From the NCBI GenBank assembly GCA_048013815.1, contig CM106585.1:2790001-2854000 (forward strand): 64,000 bases of DNA. Reading direction: 5' to 3'. The stretch comes from Setoptus koraiensis. Taxonomy: Eukaryota > Arthropoda. A model generated the notes under the pieces. The model saw only the letters and a list, made by a program, of their open reading frames with translations. It searched no databases and was not told where the DNA came from. Below, piece by piece: positions 1 to 12,041 of the stretch (position 1 is the stretch's first letter; the number at the start of each line of letters is the position of its first letter). The translations under genes and the position numbers were made by a program.

Positions 1-1157
1 ATTTGAACGCTTTCAATACCAAGATGTTTTGTCACGAGTATCAGTGCATCGAAAATTGTCCCCCGCTTATTAAGGCAAAAATAATACAAATGGACTGGAT
101 ATCTATGAACGAGGCTTGGCGGCGGCGTTACCGTTTCTTGGAACATTTACCATTGACGTGTGAGTTTCGCCTGGTCGAAGTAGAGCTGGCAAATCACCAG
201 TATATCTCAGAGGAGACCTACAGACATTTTGAGGGTGAAATTATGAAACGAGAACTGGAACGTCAGAGAAGATTGAAAGAGGAGCGTAAACGCGAAAAAA
301 TTATACGGGTGGAACAGCGAAGAAAAATCTATGGCATTCAACCGTCGTTGAAGATCAGCTTAGATAATAGTGAACAGTTTCCGTCTGTTATGGACGAACG
401 ATTTCTTAGCTCTTACCCTCCACCGCCTTCAAATAGATCAACAGATGACATAATATCCAGTGATGATGATTATGAGAACGAAGAAGCACATGTTGTGTCA
501 CAACAGACGCAGCAACAACCTGTGAGAGAAACGATGAATCAATCTCAATGTGAGCGGAATATTACTCCCGAGCCCAATGAGGAACCACCAACCTCGTCGT
601 CGGTTTCGCTCAATCCTGGACCGTTGTCTTTTCGTGAAATTCAAATGCAAGAGGCCGCTGCTTTGGAGGCCCAGATGAAAAAGAAAAAGAAGTCCAAGGC
701 CACCCAGGCTAAGACAGCTTGGGGCCACCAGTCATCGCTGGCGCAGAAGCTGGTAGACAACAAGAATCATGACAGCAACAATTTGCCATCTAGTTCCCAA
801 TCTCAAGCGACTGTCGATAACAACAATGACCCTATATCTAGTGGCGAGCAACAATCTTCGTTCGCAAAATTATTGTTAGATGCTAAGTCAAGCCAGAAGC
901 AATGGACCACCAGGGCAATCCCACAGCAATCATCAAGAGTGCCAGTAAATGATGGTTCAATTAATCAATCACAACCACCATTGCGTCCCTCAAACAAGGC
1001 ACGCATGTCGTCAAATCAGACTGATTATTCGGACAGTGATGATCAAGTGATGGCTACCAGGCCCCCAAATGAGTTTACATTAGCAGATTTTATTCAATTT
1101 AACGTCATAACAAGTAGCAAGAAGAGGGCTAAAAAAAGTTCCAAGAAGGCATCATAG
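1..1157 (+). CDS. RNF10: RNF10-like RING finger E3 ligase, C-terminal part (5' end outside window)
   Basis: The reading frame is open from the left edge (codon boundary at base 3) to a TAG at 1155-1157, giving at least 384 residues. The stretch around residues 40-60, including LPLTCEFRLVEVEL, followed by a highly charged helix (REL/ERQRR/EERKREK) and then LKISLDNSEQFPSV, matches the conserved region downstream of the RING domain in RNF10. The RING itself would lie upstream, outside the window. The rest is low-complexity Ser/Gln/Asn-rich sequence with an acidic Ser-Asp patch, a KKKKKSK basic patch near residue 225 and a Lys-rich C-terminus. In other animals RNF10 ubiquitylates 40S ribosomal proteins on stalled ribosomes; that role is inferred by family. 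A poly(A) signal follows at 1206-1211. The gene is convergent with the small minus-strand gene ending at 1349. Confidence 0.82.
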   Translation, partial: LNAFNTKMFCHEYQCIENCPPLIKAKIIQMDWISMNEAWRRRYRFLEHLPLTCEFRLVEVELANHQYISEETYRHFEGEIMKRELERQRRLKEERKREKIIRVEQRRKIYGIQPSLKISLDNSEQFPSVMDERFLSSYPPPPSNRSTDDIISSDDDYENEEAHVVSQQTQQQPVRETMNQSQCERNITPEPNEEPPTSSSVSLNPGPLSFREIQMQEAAALEAQMKKKKKSKATQAKTAWGHQSSLAQKLVDNKNHDSNNLPSSSQSQATVDNNNDPISSGEQQSSFAKLLLDAKSSQKQWTTRAIPQQSSRVPVNDGSINQSQPPLRPSNKARMSSNQTDYSDSDDQVMATRPPNEFTLADFIQFNVITSSKKRAKKSSKKAS

Positions 1158-1205
1158 CCAGCAATATAATCGCCAGCTAGAATTGTCCAACTCTAAATCT
1201 AATTG

Positions 1206-1211
1206 AATAAA
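1206..1211 (+). terminator. Poly(A) signal AATAAA of the RNF10-like gene
   Basis: Canonical AATAAA about 50 bases after the stop codon of the RNF10-like gene. Confidence 0.6.
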
Positions 1212-1348
1212 ATAACACTGTTCACAGTCTGATGAGTCAGTTGTAGTTTATTAATTGGGGTTACCACACACATCAATATGCTGATGGCATCCGTTCAGAT
1301 CTCCCTCAAGCATCTGTCCATCTTTTTTGAAAAGATTACTTTCATTTT

Positions 1349-1663
1349 TTAGTACTCATTTTTAGGACGAACGTGTATCTCTATATCTATACATCTTGGC
1401 TTGGACGCCTCCAACCAATCGAGGAACCGAGCCAATCCACTAATTCCTTCCTCTCTTGACGGTGGACCGTTCCTTTGTTGCTCCTCTTGAACCGGACGGT
1501 TCCTTTGTTGCTCCTCTGGAGCCGGATTGTTGGCTTCTTCATTTTGATAATAATCTTTGTACAAATCGACCATATAGTCAGCCCAAGATTCATGAATTTC
1601 GCCGTCTTTGAAGTAAAAGGTTTGTAAAGGTTCGTCGTCGACGAATAAACTGATATTCGACAT
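1349..1663 (-). CDS. Small acidic hypothetical protein (104 aa)
   Basis: A complete ATG-to-stop frame of 104 residues on the minus strand. I do not recognise the family. The N-terminus reads as a short folded segment (FVDDEPLQTFYFKDGEIHESW), followed by an acidic region and a direct repeat in which EEQQRN occurs twice ten residues apart (about residues 50-66), then a helix-like FLDWLEAS and a C-terminal strand (CIDIEIHVRP). No signal peptide or membrane segment is evident. A minus-strand AATAAA lies near 1250, consistent with a short 3' UTR that meets the 3' end of the convergent RNF10-like gene. The amino-acid composition is protein-like rather than random, which supports a real gene, but there is no homology evidence. 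Confidence 0.5.
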   Translation of the reverse strand: MSNISLFVDDEPLQTFYFKDGEIHESWADYMVDLYKDYYQNEEANNPAPEEQQRNRPVQEEQQRNGPPSREEGISGLARFLDWLEASKPRCIDIEIHVRPKNEY

Positions 1664-2103
1664 TTTTTATCTTTTTATCGCTTGTGATTGGAATTTAAAT
1701 TGGAATTTTTTCGGTTGGATATTTGTAACTGGCGAATGACAAATGTGAACTGATTGTGAAATGAGATTCGTAAATCGACTCACTACAGAAAACGGTTGGA
1801 AATGTCGCTCGCATTGCTCCTTTTGGATGCAACTCAAACTCGCGTATCGAGCGTGATCGTTGGCGCCTTATTGGCATGAACAATGCAGCAAACCGAACAA
1901 ATCCGAAATGGAGGATTCCCCAGAAAAGCGAGCCACATCAAGAACGGGCAAATACTCCAATCGTCGAGCGTCGAAAACACTAGATTCTATCTGTGCTTCC
2001 AATGTCGGGCCCCACAAGACAAGAAATGGAATGTCGAGGAGATAACAAGTGTGTCAAGTACACAGTGAGTTGTCTGAGGTGAGGCTGCTCAAAATTGTTT
2101 GGC

Positions 2104-2109
2104 TTTATT
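2104..2109 (-). terminator. Poly(A) signal AATAAA of the LRR receptor gene
   Basis: TTTATT on the plus strand (AATAAA on the minus) about 27 bases past the stop codon of the large LRR gene. Confidence 0.55.
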
Positions 2110-2135
2110 TGTGATACATTGGTGATTAACGTTCT

Positions 2136-5100
2136 CTACTCGCCATCTTGTCTCAGATGACGCAATATTCTGGCGTTATTGAAGTTTTGGGCGTTATGGT
2201 GCATGTGATGAGCATTGTCAATTTGTTCAAATTGTTGATAAATCTCTGCCTGTGTCCTCTGACAAAATGACGGCGGCGAAGGCAATTGTGGCGAGTTAGT
2301 TCTATCGTCCGCTAACTGATGATCATGATGCGATATTGTGCGATGATGCAATTGGCATGAATGTTGCAAGTGGCGATTGTTGCCAGCGATTGGCTGGTAT
2401 TGAGCGATGGTGTTGTTGTCATTGGTTTTATTGATGGCCACTTGATGGTAATAACCTTGGCCGGCGACTTTGTTGTTGATGGCAAGTGGCAAATGATGGT
2501 GGGCACAAACGGCAACAGTTGATTGGGGCCCATACACCAGTTGGTGTTTGTCGAATTGGCCCGTCGACTCGTGGTGGTCGTCGTGGCAACTGTGTTCGCT
2601 TGTTAAGCCGCCCAATTGGGGCCAGCTCTGCTCCGTGATGCCAACGAGGCCGCCAGTCGGACTGGCGTGTCCACTTTGAAAGGAATTCGTTCCCGTTTCG
2701 TCCAGTGTGTTTGCCGTGTGCAAAGTGGCCGTAGTAGTGAGTGTGGCAGTTGTTATATCCGAGCGTTGATCACAATTACTCGTTTCGTTTGTCGATGACC
2801 ATTGCGTGGGAGTTGTGGATCTGTTGATGTTGCTGTTGTTGTGCTGCTGTTGCTGCAAATGTAACTGCTGCTTTCTTGTTGCCTCGTTAACGGCGCCACT
2901 AATTACGTTGCCGTTGTTGTCTAGCAAGCGCTGGACACTGGCCGAGCTGGCTGTTTCCGATTGCGACCAGTGGCCGGTGTCTCTGCTTGTGTTGGTCAAT
3001 TTGTTGCTTTGATTATTGCTGTTACAACTGCCACTCAGATTAATTGATTTATTATCATTATTAACAACATTGCTGTTCTGTTGTTGTCCTGCGCCACTGC
3101 CCCTGCTGCTACACTCCTCATCCTCCTCTACCTCCTCTAACAGTGGCGGCGGTGGCGTGTGATACAACATTGCGCAATCATCCTCCATTTCCGGTCCGGT
3201 TTGCTGCTGCTCACTCTGCCGTGTTGGCTGTTGCTTGTTGTTGCTGGTCAGCTGCTTTGTCACTGCTGATGGCTGCTGGTGTCTCTGCAAACTGTTGGCC
3301 AGCAAACTCAATGTGTCATTTACGGAGCACCCATGAAACGATTGCGAATGACGCGGCAGGTGACGCAAATTGGGCAAGGGTCGCACCACTGAGCACGTCC
3401 GTTCACCTGTATGCTGCTGATGCTGGTGATTCCAATTGTCACCGACAGACCGATTGGCTATTCTGTCTATGCTGTTGCTGGTGTTCAGATTGAGGTCAGT
3501 CGTCTGCTGGAATTCGTCGGCCTCGTCGAAGGGCGATCCGTACTTGCTGGCGCTGTTGCTGTTGCCGCCACAGCCAACAGTGGTCGCTCCGGTCACATTG
3601 AACGACTTCAGTCTGGCAAGCGACTTGCTGCCGGACAAACAAAAGTTGTTTGCAGATTGTGATTTGCGTAAAACGGTGGCGCAATTGGCAGCGTTGACAG
3701 CCTGCTCATCGGTCATTGTTTCATTTGTTTGTATTACATCATTTGTGCATATTGCAAACACATTCAGTGGCTTGATTTGTTGTCGCGATTGGCCGCTCAT
3801 ATTGTTGTTGTTGTTGTCGGCATTATTGTGCTGGTGATTGTCATTTGCAGCTACAGACATTTGGCCATCATTCGTGGCTGTTTTTTTCGTGTTAGCCCCG
3901 GCGGTTTGTGTTGCGTCGAGACGAAAAACCAGAAAATATATCGCCACCAGTATGAGAGCCAAACAAATAGCGCTGAGTATAACAATAACATTGATGGCGT
4001 TAACAGACAGATAATTGGTCAGTCGGGCTCTCAGTGTCGACAACAATCGCGACCAATTCCAACTATCGAGAAATGTCAATTTGTTGTTGGTGTCGGCAGC
4101 AGTGCTGCGATTGTGATTGATTACGACGGTGCCGTTAGTTGAGCCAATTGTCGCATTGCTGGGCAGAGCGGTCATCGGAAGCCAGTCATTTTCAAAGCCG
4201 GCCTCAGCGATCTGTTGTTTGTTGGTGAGTCGGGCCAAAACGGGCCCGTTGGTCGAGCAAACGGAGCTGACATTCAGATCTGGCATGTGATTGAGAGAAA
4301 ATAAGAGTGAGACAATTGTGAGTATGTTAAGCGAGGAAAAAGTATGCGAGCGGTCGGTTTGTCGGAAACCGGAAGTGGCTTCCGGCTCACTTTTGGCTTC
4401 TGTTCTCACTCACCTCTGATTTTGATGTGGCGCCAGCGCTCCGGTTGAAAGCACTTGCCCAGGGCGAGATTGCGATCGCTGAGCCAGCGATTGGTTTTGT
4501 AGCGCTGACTCATCCAGAGCCAAATATCTATGATGCCGTCGCAGTGACAATTGATGGTGTTGTCTCGCAAATCAAAATAATCCAATTGATGCATCAGTTG
4601 ATCCAATCTGTCGATCATTGATGGCGTCGGCGAAGGTTGCGCCGCGACCGGCACGGTGGCACGACCAGGTAAAGTACTAATAAAGTTGTTGCTGATATCG
4701 AGTAGGCGCAATTTTTTCATACTTATAAACAATGACAGATCGGCATCGTGCAGCGTAAACAACAAGTTATTGTCCAATTTGAGCACAACAATACTGGCCA
4801 GAGGCGAGAATGCGCCCCCAATTTGATGCTGTTCGGCCTGCTTGTTGTGCTGTGAATCTCTCTGCTGCGATTTCGAGTTTGGCGTCCTCAGCGAATCAAT
4901 TTTGTTGTGGCTCAACACAAGTGTGCTGAGTCTAGCCAGCGGTCTTGCCAGGCGCGTTTCGCTGCTTGCACAATCCACGCTGCTGCTGTAATCGCTGTTG
5001 AGTGCAATCTGTGATAATTTGTCGTCCTCGGTCATGTCGCTCCGATTGAAAGTGATGACAGAGCTGAGATTGTGATTGAATTTCTTCGTTATGATGCCTC

Positions 5101-8100
5101 CGCTGGCACCAGTGCCGTTATAAATCCTCAGTCGCTTGCCGCTGCTGTTGTTGACACCAGTTGCCTTGATCAGCTGCTGCTGCTGCTGCGGATGACCGTT
5201 GACATCGTTGCGATAAGCAGTCTCACCGGTGACAGTGCTCTGGAAATTTGGCAAGCTACTCAGCTGATTGTGGCTGAGATCTAGGGTTCGCAGCTCGTAC
5301 AAATGCGCAAAGGTGTCCAATTCGTTGAGCGCGGTCAGCTGGTTGTGGCTCAGTTGCAGCACCAGCAATTGTTGCAGGCCCCCGAACGCGTTCGGATCGA
5401 TCGTGGATATTGAATTGAATTTCAGGTTGAGCAAGTGCACTTCTAGCGTGGATTGGCGCCAAAAAGATTGCGCAACATCCTCGAGAAACTGCCACGACTT
5501 GAGATATGTCAGTTTGGTCGATTCGAAATTGAGAACGTTGATCGAGAGGCGCTGACTGGTGGACACTTTTGCATTTGTTGACAATTGATATTGTTGCGCG
5601 CTGTTGTCGCCATAGGAACGGTGATTCGAGGCGCTCGTGTGGCGCCGTGTCAACGCAGATGTCACTGTTGCTGTTGCGTCGTCGTCGTCGGCTTGCGATG
5701 CATCGGCATCGAGCATGCTCATCCGGTTCGAATCTTCATAATCCAAATAGTAGCGATCGTCCTCGTCGGAATCTGCATAATCCAACGAATAAGTTGTCGC
5801 ATTGTTTGATGCAAACATGTACAGCAACAGCTGTTCAAGTGACAACAATTGTATCTGATCTGTGTGAGACCATCCAGACAGGCTCACATACAATCCGTCG
5901 TCGTGATTTAAATCGTGATTTGCATCGCTGGTTTCCATTGAGGGACAATTCTTTTTCTTGCTGGCCGCGTTACCGTTGAGACTCTTGACTCGTGGCGACG
6001 CCTGCAGGCGAATCTCAATCAGAGGATTGGAGCTCATATCTATGGACAGCTCCACGGATTCGCCGGCCGAGCTTGCCTGATATTCGTAGTGGTTCGCAGG
6101 CATTCCAGACGATTGATTGAGCCGGCCAATGAGCGGGCCGAGGCGAGCCGCCTGATCGCTTGCCACCAGCAATTTCAAGCAACAGTCTGGCATGTATTCG
6201 AACCAATTATTGTCCAGTTTGACGCGTCGCAACTTGCTCAAATATTTGAATATGTTCACCGGAAGTGAGCGCAACTTGTTGTGCGACAGATCCAATGTTT
6301 CAATGTTGGGCACCACATCTGCCAGACGCAAATTGGCCTCCATGGTGCCCAGTCCGTTGTGGCTAATGTTGAGCAGTTGCAATTTTTCCATTTTTGGCAC
6401 GCCGTCATCAATCATTTTTCTTGCCGAGCTCGCTGAGCCAATCAAAAACAAATCTCGTATTTGATTGTGAGCCAGCGATAATATTTTCAGCTCGGGCAAG
6501 AGCCCGATCACCCGTTTCGTTGCAGCGGCAGTGCCAGTGGCATTGTTGGCATTGCCAATTGTTGTCGACCACTGAGGCCACGAATCTAGCACGTTGTGAT
6601 CGAGGTACAGTTCCTCTAGAAAACGCCAGGCGCGCCTTGCTGTCGAGTTGAGCATCACATTGAGAGAATCGCTGCGAATGGCGTTATTTTCCAAGCGCAA
6701 AACCCTGGCCCACTGACACTGACTCGCAACAAAACTCACCTGCTCACTCATATCCAACGTGGTTCCGGTGAAACTCAAATCGAGTTCGCTCAGCCTCATG
6801 CTAGTTCGCGATATGAGTCTCGCAAGCTCTGGCGAGCTCGACAAGAGATTCTGATTTTGGCTCAGATTGAGGCGCCTCAGTTTGGACGTTCGCGCTGGAC
6901 TGAGCGCTCCATCAGCGGCGACCATTGAGGCCGCGCCAACAGACGGGGGCTCCTCGTTGAGCATGCTGTTCGACAGGCTCAACTCGACGAGCTTGTCCGA
7001 AGTGTCGTTCAGGAAGTCGACCAAATCGCGCAAGTTCACCGAATACAACTGGTTGTTGTCCAATTTGAGACTGATCAAATTGGCCAAATTCGTTTGTTTG
7101 TCGTTGTTGTTGTTGCTGCTTTCACCGAACGTGTCAATCAGACGCAAATCTCTCAGATGATTGTCGGCCAAATTCAGCTGACGCAATTGCAGCAAACCCC
7201 TAAAAGTGTCACCATTGACATTGTGCAATTGATTGTGTTCCAAATAGAGCAACTCCAATTGTTGCATCATTGCAAATGAGCCCGCTTCTAGTGATTTCAG
7301 TTCGTTGTGTTGCAAATACAATCGCTGACAGGCAAACAATTGCCTAAAATGATGCCTATTTATATCTTGTAAGCGATTGTTGTTTAACCACAAAATCTCC
7401 AATGAGTGAGCCTGTTTTCCGCTAAAAGCATAATCGTGCATGTAATTCAATTGATTGTGGCCCAAATAAACAATCTTGAGCGAGCCCGCTCCCAATTGGG
7501 GCCCGTCCAGTTCTTCTAGCTCGCTCGCGGGCGGCTCCTCGGCCTCGTCGGCCACCGACGTATAGTCAAATTGAGCATCTCTGTTCAGTCTGGGCGAGTT
7601 TTGGCTCTTTTGGCGATGGCGCGGTCGCTTGTGTTGCCTCTGATGATGGGACGGCTTTCGCCTGCGATTGGGGCGCCTTCTCGGGCCGCCGCCCAACGCG
7701 CCGCTCGGTCTTTGTCTGGACGAGTATCGCGACCCGTACGCACTTCCGGTGCCATTCAACACTGTTGCGCCGTCTAGTGGCTGCTGTTGTTGTTGTGAGG
7801 AGGGAAATTGGACAGCCAGAAACAGTTGGTTTAATTCTTGCAATTTGTTGTGGCGCATATTGAGCAATTGTAATTGAGACAATGACGCCAACGAGGATTG
7901 TATGACGTGATCCAGTTGATTGTTGTGCAGTGTCAATTCTGTCAGTTGCGGCAAATTGTTAAACACATCCAAGTGCACTATGGATTTCAATCTATTGTTG
8001 TGCAATTTCAGCTCGCCCAAGTGGCTCAATTGGGCGAATAGCAGAGCAGGCAAATAGTCCAGTTGATTGTGGTCCAAGAATAACGATTTCAATTGGGTGT

Positions 8101-10207
8101 TCTGCTTGAAAATAAGCTCAGGTAATCGCGCCAATTGGTTGTGAGATAAATCCAAATATTCCAACTGCTTCAGTTGTTTAAATGTGTCCACTTCTATGGA
8201 TTCAATGGCGTTGTCGTTCAGCAGCAACAATCGCATTTCGCCACAATTATCAAACTGTTCGTTTTGCAATCGCCACAAAAGATTGTTATTGAGCATCAGT
8301 TCATTTAAGAGGCCGCACGCTGTCGCTCGGCCGATTTCCGTCGGTCGCTGTAGCTTGTTGTGGGCCAATTCTAGCCAGCGCAAATTCAAAAATGGGCCCC
8401 TTTTGTTCTTGATCTGCTGAACAGTTGTCGCGGGCTCTGTTACGCTCACATGCTCCAAATTGTTGTAACTCAAATCCAGATATTCGAGCTTATTCCAGCT
8501 GAGCTGCGCCAAAATATCACTGTCGTCTATATCGTGCAAATTGCCAATGTCCCTGCCCATTATGGCCGCTATTGGCTTGGCTAGTTTTTTCCTCCAAACG
8601 CTGGCCGCATCGTCAGGTGAAGATAACAAGTTCTGGTTAACAGGATAATTGGGCGGAGGGGGGCCCACAATGCTCGTGCCCAGTAAATAGCCGAGATCTA
8701 TCTGATGCAAATTGTTGTGTTGCAAATGGAGTTGAGCCAATTTTGGCATTGCCAATCGCAATTGCACGCACTCTAGCTCAGTGATATGACTCAGTTTGTT
8801 GTAACTCAAATCCAATATCAACAATTCGGGCAAAATGGCCCCATTCAGCTGCACCCCGACCGTCAGCTCTGATTTGTTGGGGGCGAGCGCCGCGTTTCCG
8901 GTTGGCACCGTTTGTGCTGACGCTGGCAACCTGGCACAAGCTTGAAATAAACACTGAAACGTCTCCATTCTGTTGTGTGACAATTGCAGTCTGGCCAGCT
9001 TAGTGAACTTGCCATTCACTGAGCCATTGGAATCACTACTTGGCATTGTCATGGTCAGTCCAGACAGATCGTTCCAGTCTAAATTGATCTGCTCCAGACT
9101 GTTGGCTAATTTGTAGAAGGCACCCAAATTTAAATTGCTGTACATGAGACCCAATTGATTGTGCTGAAGATCCAAATTGATCAGTTGGGACATGGAGTTG
9201 ATATGAGTAAGAATGGATTGATTGGTGGCGGAAATTGGCAGAAGTTCATCAGTAGTGGCACCGTTGCCAGGCAACAAAGTCGCTTGAGCGGGGTGCCGCT
9301 GCCTGCGCTGCTGACCAATGGTCAATTGTGTCAGCGAGAAGCTCAGATCTAGCGTTTGTGCCCATTTGAATTGGCGCAACAACAGCACAGAATCGCTCGT
9401 TAGAGGCACCTGAACAAGGCTAAGAGTGACCAGAGTTTCCGGTTGTACGGAGGTCAATATTTGTGTGATGCAATTATTTATTGTTGTCACCATTGTCAGA
9501 TCGTGATTTGTTGTTGTGCTCAACAAATCACCATCTTGTTGCATGGATATATGCAAATTTTCCACCAGTGGCCTCCTCGTTGCTAGCTCTGTCATCATCA
9601 TTTTCTTTGGCGTTGTCCTGTTGTTGTCAACAGTATCCACACGTAAATTGTGCAAATTTAATTGTCCCAATTTTATTGGCCTATGTCGCGTCGTCAACTG
9701 AATCGGCTGGCCACCAGTGGCCCTTTTCTCACTATAATTAGCCGACGGGCCGCTGTAAGTGGCCGCCAACAGATATGCTACTTGGTGGGCCTCTAACGAT
9801 TGGCATTCCACTATTATCGCTTCCGGTGTCGTTGAAGGCGACGCTTGCCTATGTTGCTGCTGCTGTTCTTGTTGGCCCTCTCTATTATCACTGTTATCCA
9901 TGGTGGGCGCCTGGAATAAATCAATTAATTCATCATAACACAAGCAATAATCGAGCGCAGTGCTGTTGTTGTTTTGGTTGTTGTTGGCGGCTAAAATTAA
10001 TTTGTAATTGTTCCAAAAAGTATCACAAATTGTGCCCGCGCCTCTGCTGCTGCTAATGCCACCAGAGTCTGACGTAATAGGCACGGCCTGGACTGCCCTC
10101 ACTGTCAAACATACAAGTGGCATGCAAAATATTATGTATGCACATATTAGATTATAACGATGCGCTGGCTTCCTCTTAATCCTCTGCGAATTTGTTTGGG
10201 GCGCCAT
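2136..10207 (-). CDS. Giant leucine-rich-repeat transmembrane receptor/adhesion protein, chaoptin/artichoke-like, two exons
   Basis: Exon 1 is 10207-4414 and exon 2 is 4279-2136; the 134-bp intron has donor GTGAGT and an acceptor ending CCAG. Joined, they encode about 2645 aa. Residues about 20-41 are a hydrophobic signal sequence ending at VRAVQA. From about residue 255 to 1880 there are dozens of LxxLxLxxNxL repeats, interrupted by an Arg/Pro-rich basic insert (about 820-875) and an Asp/Tyr-rich acidic insert (about 1470-1505). An LRRCT cap (NCHC...C...C) straddles the intron: the fourth Cys (SSVCS) is in exon 2, which supports the splice. A single membrane span (VIVILSAICLALILVAIYFL) lies near residues 2025-2050. 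The roughly 590-aa cytoplasmic tail is Gln/Asn/His/Thr-rich with PPPP and acidic runs; no TIR domain is visible. Chaoptin and artichoke are extracellular LRR proteins in photoreceptor adhesion and dendrite/cuticle matrix; the family link is by architecture only. Confidence 0.85.
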
Positions 10208-10395
10208 TTCCGGCTAGTTAAATATAGACCGACTGTGGCGCCGGTTCCTTACATAACGATCACAAGCGAGTGGCGGCCCTTTGTCCAGTGCGAGTCAGCA
10301 GCAATTTGTCAGCTTATTTTTCTAATTTGGCCCCCTCTGTCGGGTTATTGTAGGCGGCTGTGCAATGTCAAATTTGTGCCGGCTGGCAAGCGAAT

Positions 10396-10449
10396 GGGCG
10401 ATTCGAGGGCGATTTGAGGGCGATTTGAGGGCGAGAGAGAGAGAGAGAG
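10396..10449. repeat. 11-bp tandem repeat (GGGCGATTTGA x3) followed by a (GA)n tract
   Basis: Three 11-bp units (first with one change, TTC for TTT) run straight into a GA dinucleotide tract, upstream of the LRR gene start. Confidence 0.85.
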
Positions 10450-12019
10450 CGAATAGGTTCATGTATCAATTTGTGTAGTGTCAAAAGTTTTGAGCAAAAA
10501 CTGTGAAATTAACTCTCGTTAGATTGGCCCCAATTATTTATGTCAGCTGCGAAAAGGCTGTTCGGTTGGGTTGTTGTTGCTCGCCGGTTGTCGGTTCAGT
10601 GGGACCGGCCGACCCGAGTCGAAACAAATTGAACAATCTCGGCACAACAATTCAGACAATGGGACAGATGTGCCGAGACGAGCGCCAGTGCACTAATCCC
10701 CCTGTTTGGGGCACAAGTGTGGCATCTTGATTAGTTTGCGGGGACGCGGCGCAAGTTGGGGCCAGCAGTTGAATACGAAGGGACCCCAGTATGCCCATCT
10801 TCAGGCCGACGTGTGCCTTATTGAGGCTTCGAAGTTGGAGCGGGCCAGCTTGGGGGATCCGCGGACGGAGCTCGAAGAATGCGGACAATCTCTGCTGCGA
10901 ACGAGATAACACTGGCACTCGTTCTTTTTGTGCTCTCAGCTGCGCTATCTGTACAATTGTATAATGGGGGATCATCATTTCGACAGTGCGACAACCGGCC
11001 AACACACACTCACAATAATAATAATAATGACGACCCGGAGAATGACCAAAAGACACACAACGGAGCCCACTGACACTTAATGGACTTGAGCAACAGCCGC
11101 GCGTTTGTTGGCTCGCGGGCCGGCCCGCGAAATCAATTGATCTCACGGGGACCGCGGCGGGGGTTAGCCCTTTCTCGCTGGTCGGCGGGTCGTTGTCGCT
11201 ACTTTGCTTTAGTTTGTTTCTCTGACAACTTGTGTCTTGTGAGCTTTCTATGGGGGAATCCGTTTCTGCTGTTTGGACGTGCGACGAAATTTGGGGCCGC
11301 CGCGAGGAGGCGCTCCGTGATTGCGGTAACGATGGTCGTTGGTTGTTGTGGTTTAGCAAGCCGTGCCATGCTCTCGAGTGCCAGTGGCGACACTCAAGAA
11401 CTACATAGTTTTAGATGGGGCCAGAGAGCGAGCCACTCGCACTGCAAGCTGCAAGACAGCGACAGAGATCGCCAGATATATAGTGGCCATAAATCTTTTT
11501 GTTACGATGCCAATAACGACTTTGCCGGCGCTCTCAGTCAGTTGCACGAGATAATAACATTTGCGTCGGCCAGCCGGGCGGCCAGCGCCACTGAAAAATG
11601 TGGGCCCCTTTTGGGCTGGCTTAAAAACGAGTGACCACTAACGTTTGCTGGGGCGCTCACTTCTTACAGCGCTGCTGGCGGCGGCGCGGGCCCCAATCTG
11701 GCCGGCAGCCACTCTCATTGGGCGCATTAATCTGACGATATTTGCAGCCGGCAGAGTGGCACTTTTGGCCGGAGACAGAGTGAGGACGACAGTGGACGGA
11801 CAGCGGGCCAATTGTAATTTCGGTGCTTCTTTTTGTATGCGCGATGCATCTTGCGCTCGCACCTTGATTTATAAATAAATGGGCGCCTGCATGGTTGCCC
11901 TGTCGCCCGGCACGCCGACGGCCCCTCAAACGGCTTCTCAGACTGGCCGCGAGACGCACTGTGACACAGACTGACAGACTGCGAGACAGAAGCGGGCGCA
12001 AGAAATACGCGCCAGCGTG

Positions 12020-12041
12020 TTACGTATTACGTAATACGTAA
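12020..12041. promoter_or_regulatory. Perfect 22-bp palindrome built from overlapping TTACGTA sites
   Basis: The left half TTACGTATTAC is followed directly by its exact complement. It holds a central TTACGTAA, the consensus bound by PAR/E4BP4-type bZIP factors (Pdp1/Vrille class), flanked by two further TACGTA cores. The sequence is direct; the factor assignment is inference. Confidence 0.45.

Noticed and set aside
1228-1260. CTGATGAG resembling a hammerhead ribozyme core
   Set aside because: No downstream GAAA segment or closing stems are present in a workable arrangement.
1860-2068. Short plus-strand frames between the small gene and the LRR gene
   Set aside because: About 60 codons in two overlapping frames, and there is no room for further exons before the convergent LRR gene; no family match.
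10652-11359. 235-codon minus-strand open frame
   Set aside because: Overlaps a comparable plus-strand frame (11080-11634), has Ser/Arg/Gln-rich random-looking composition, no signal peptide, domain or splice context.
11080-11634. 184-codon plus-strand open frame
   Set aside because: No recognisable domain and Arg/Ser/Ala-rich; GC-rich non-coding DNA yields such frames by chance.
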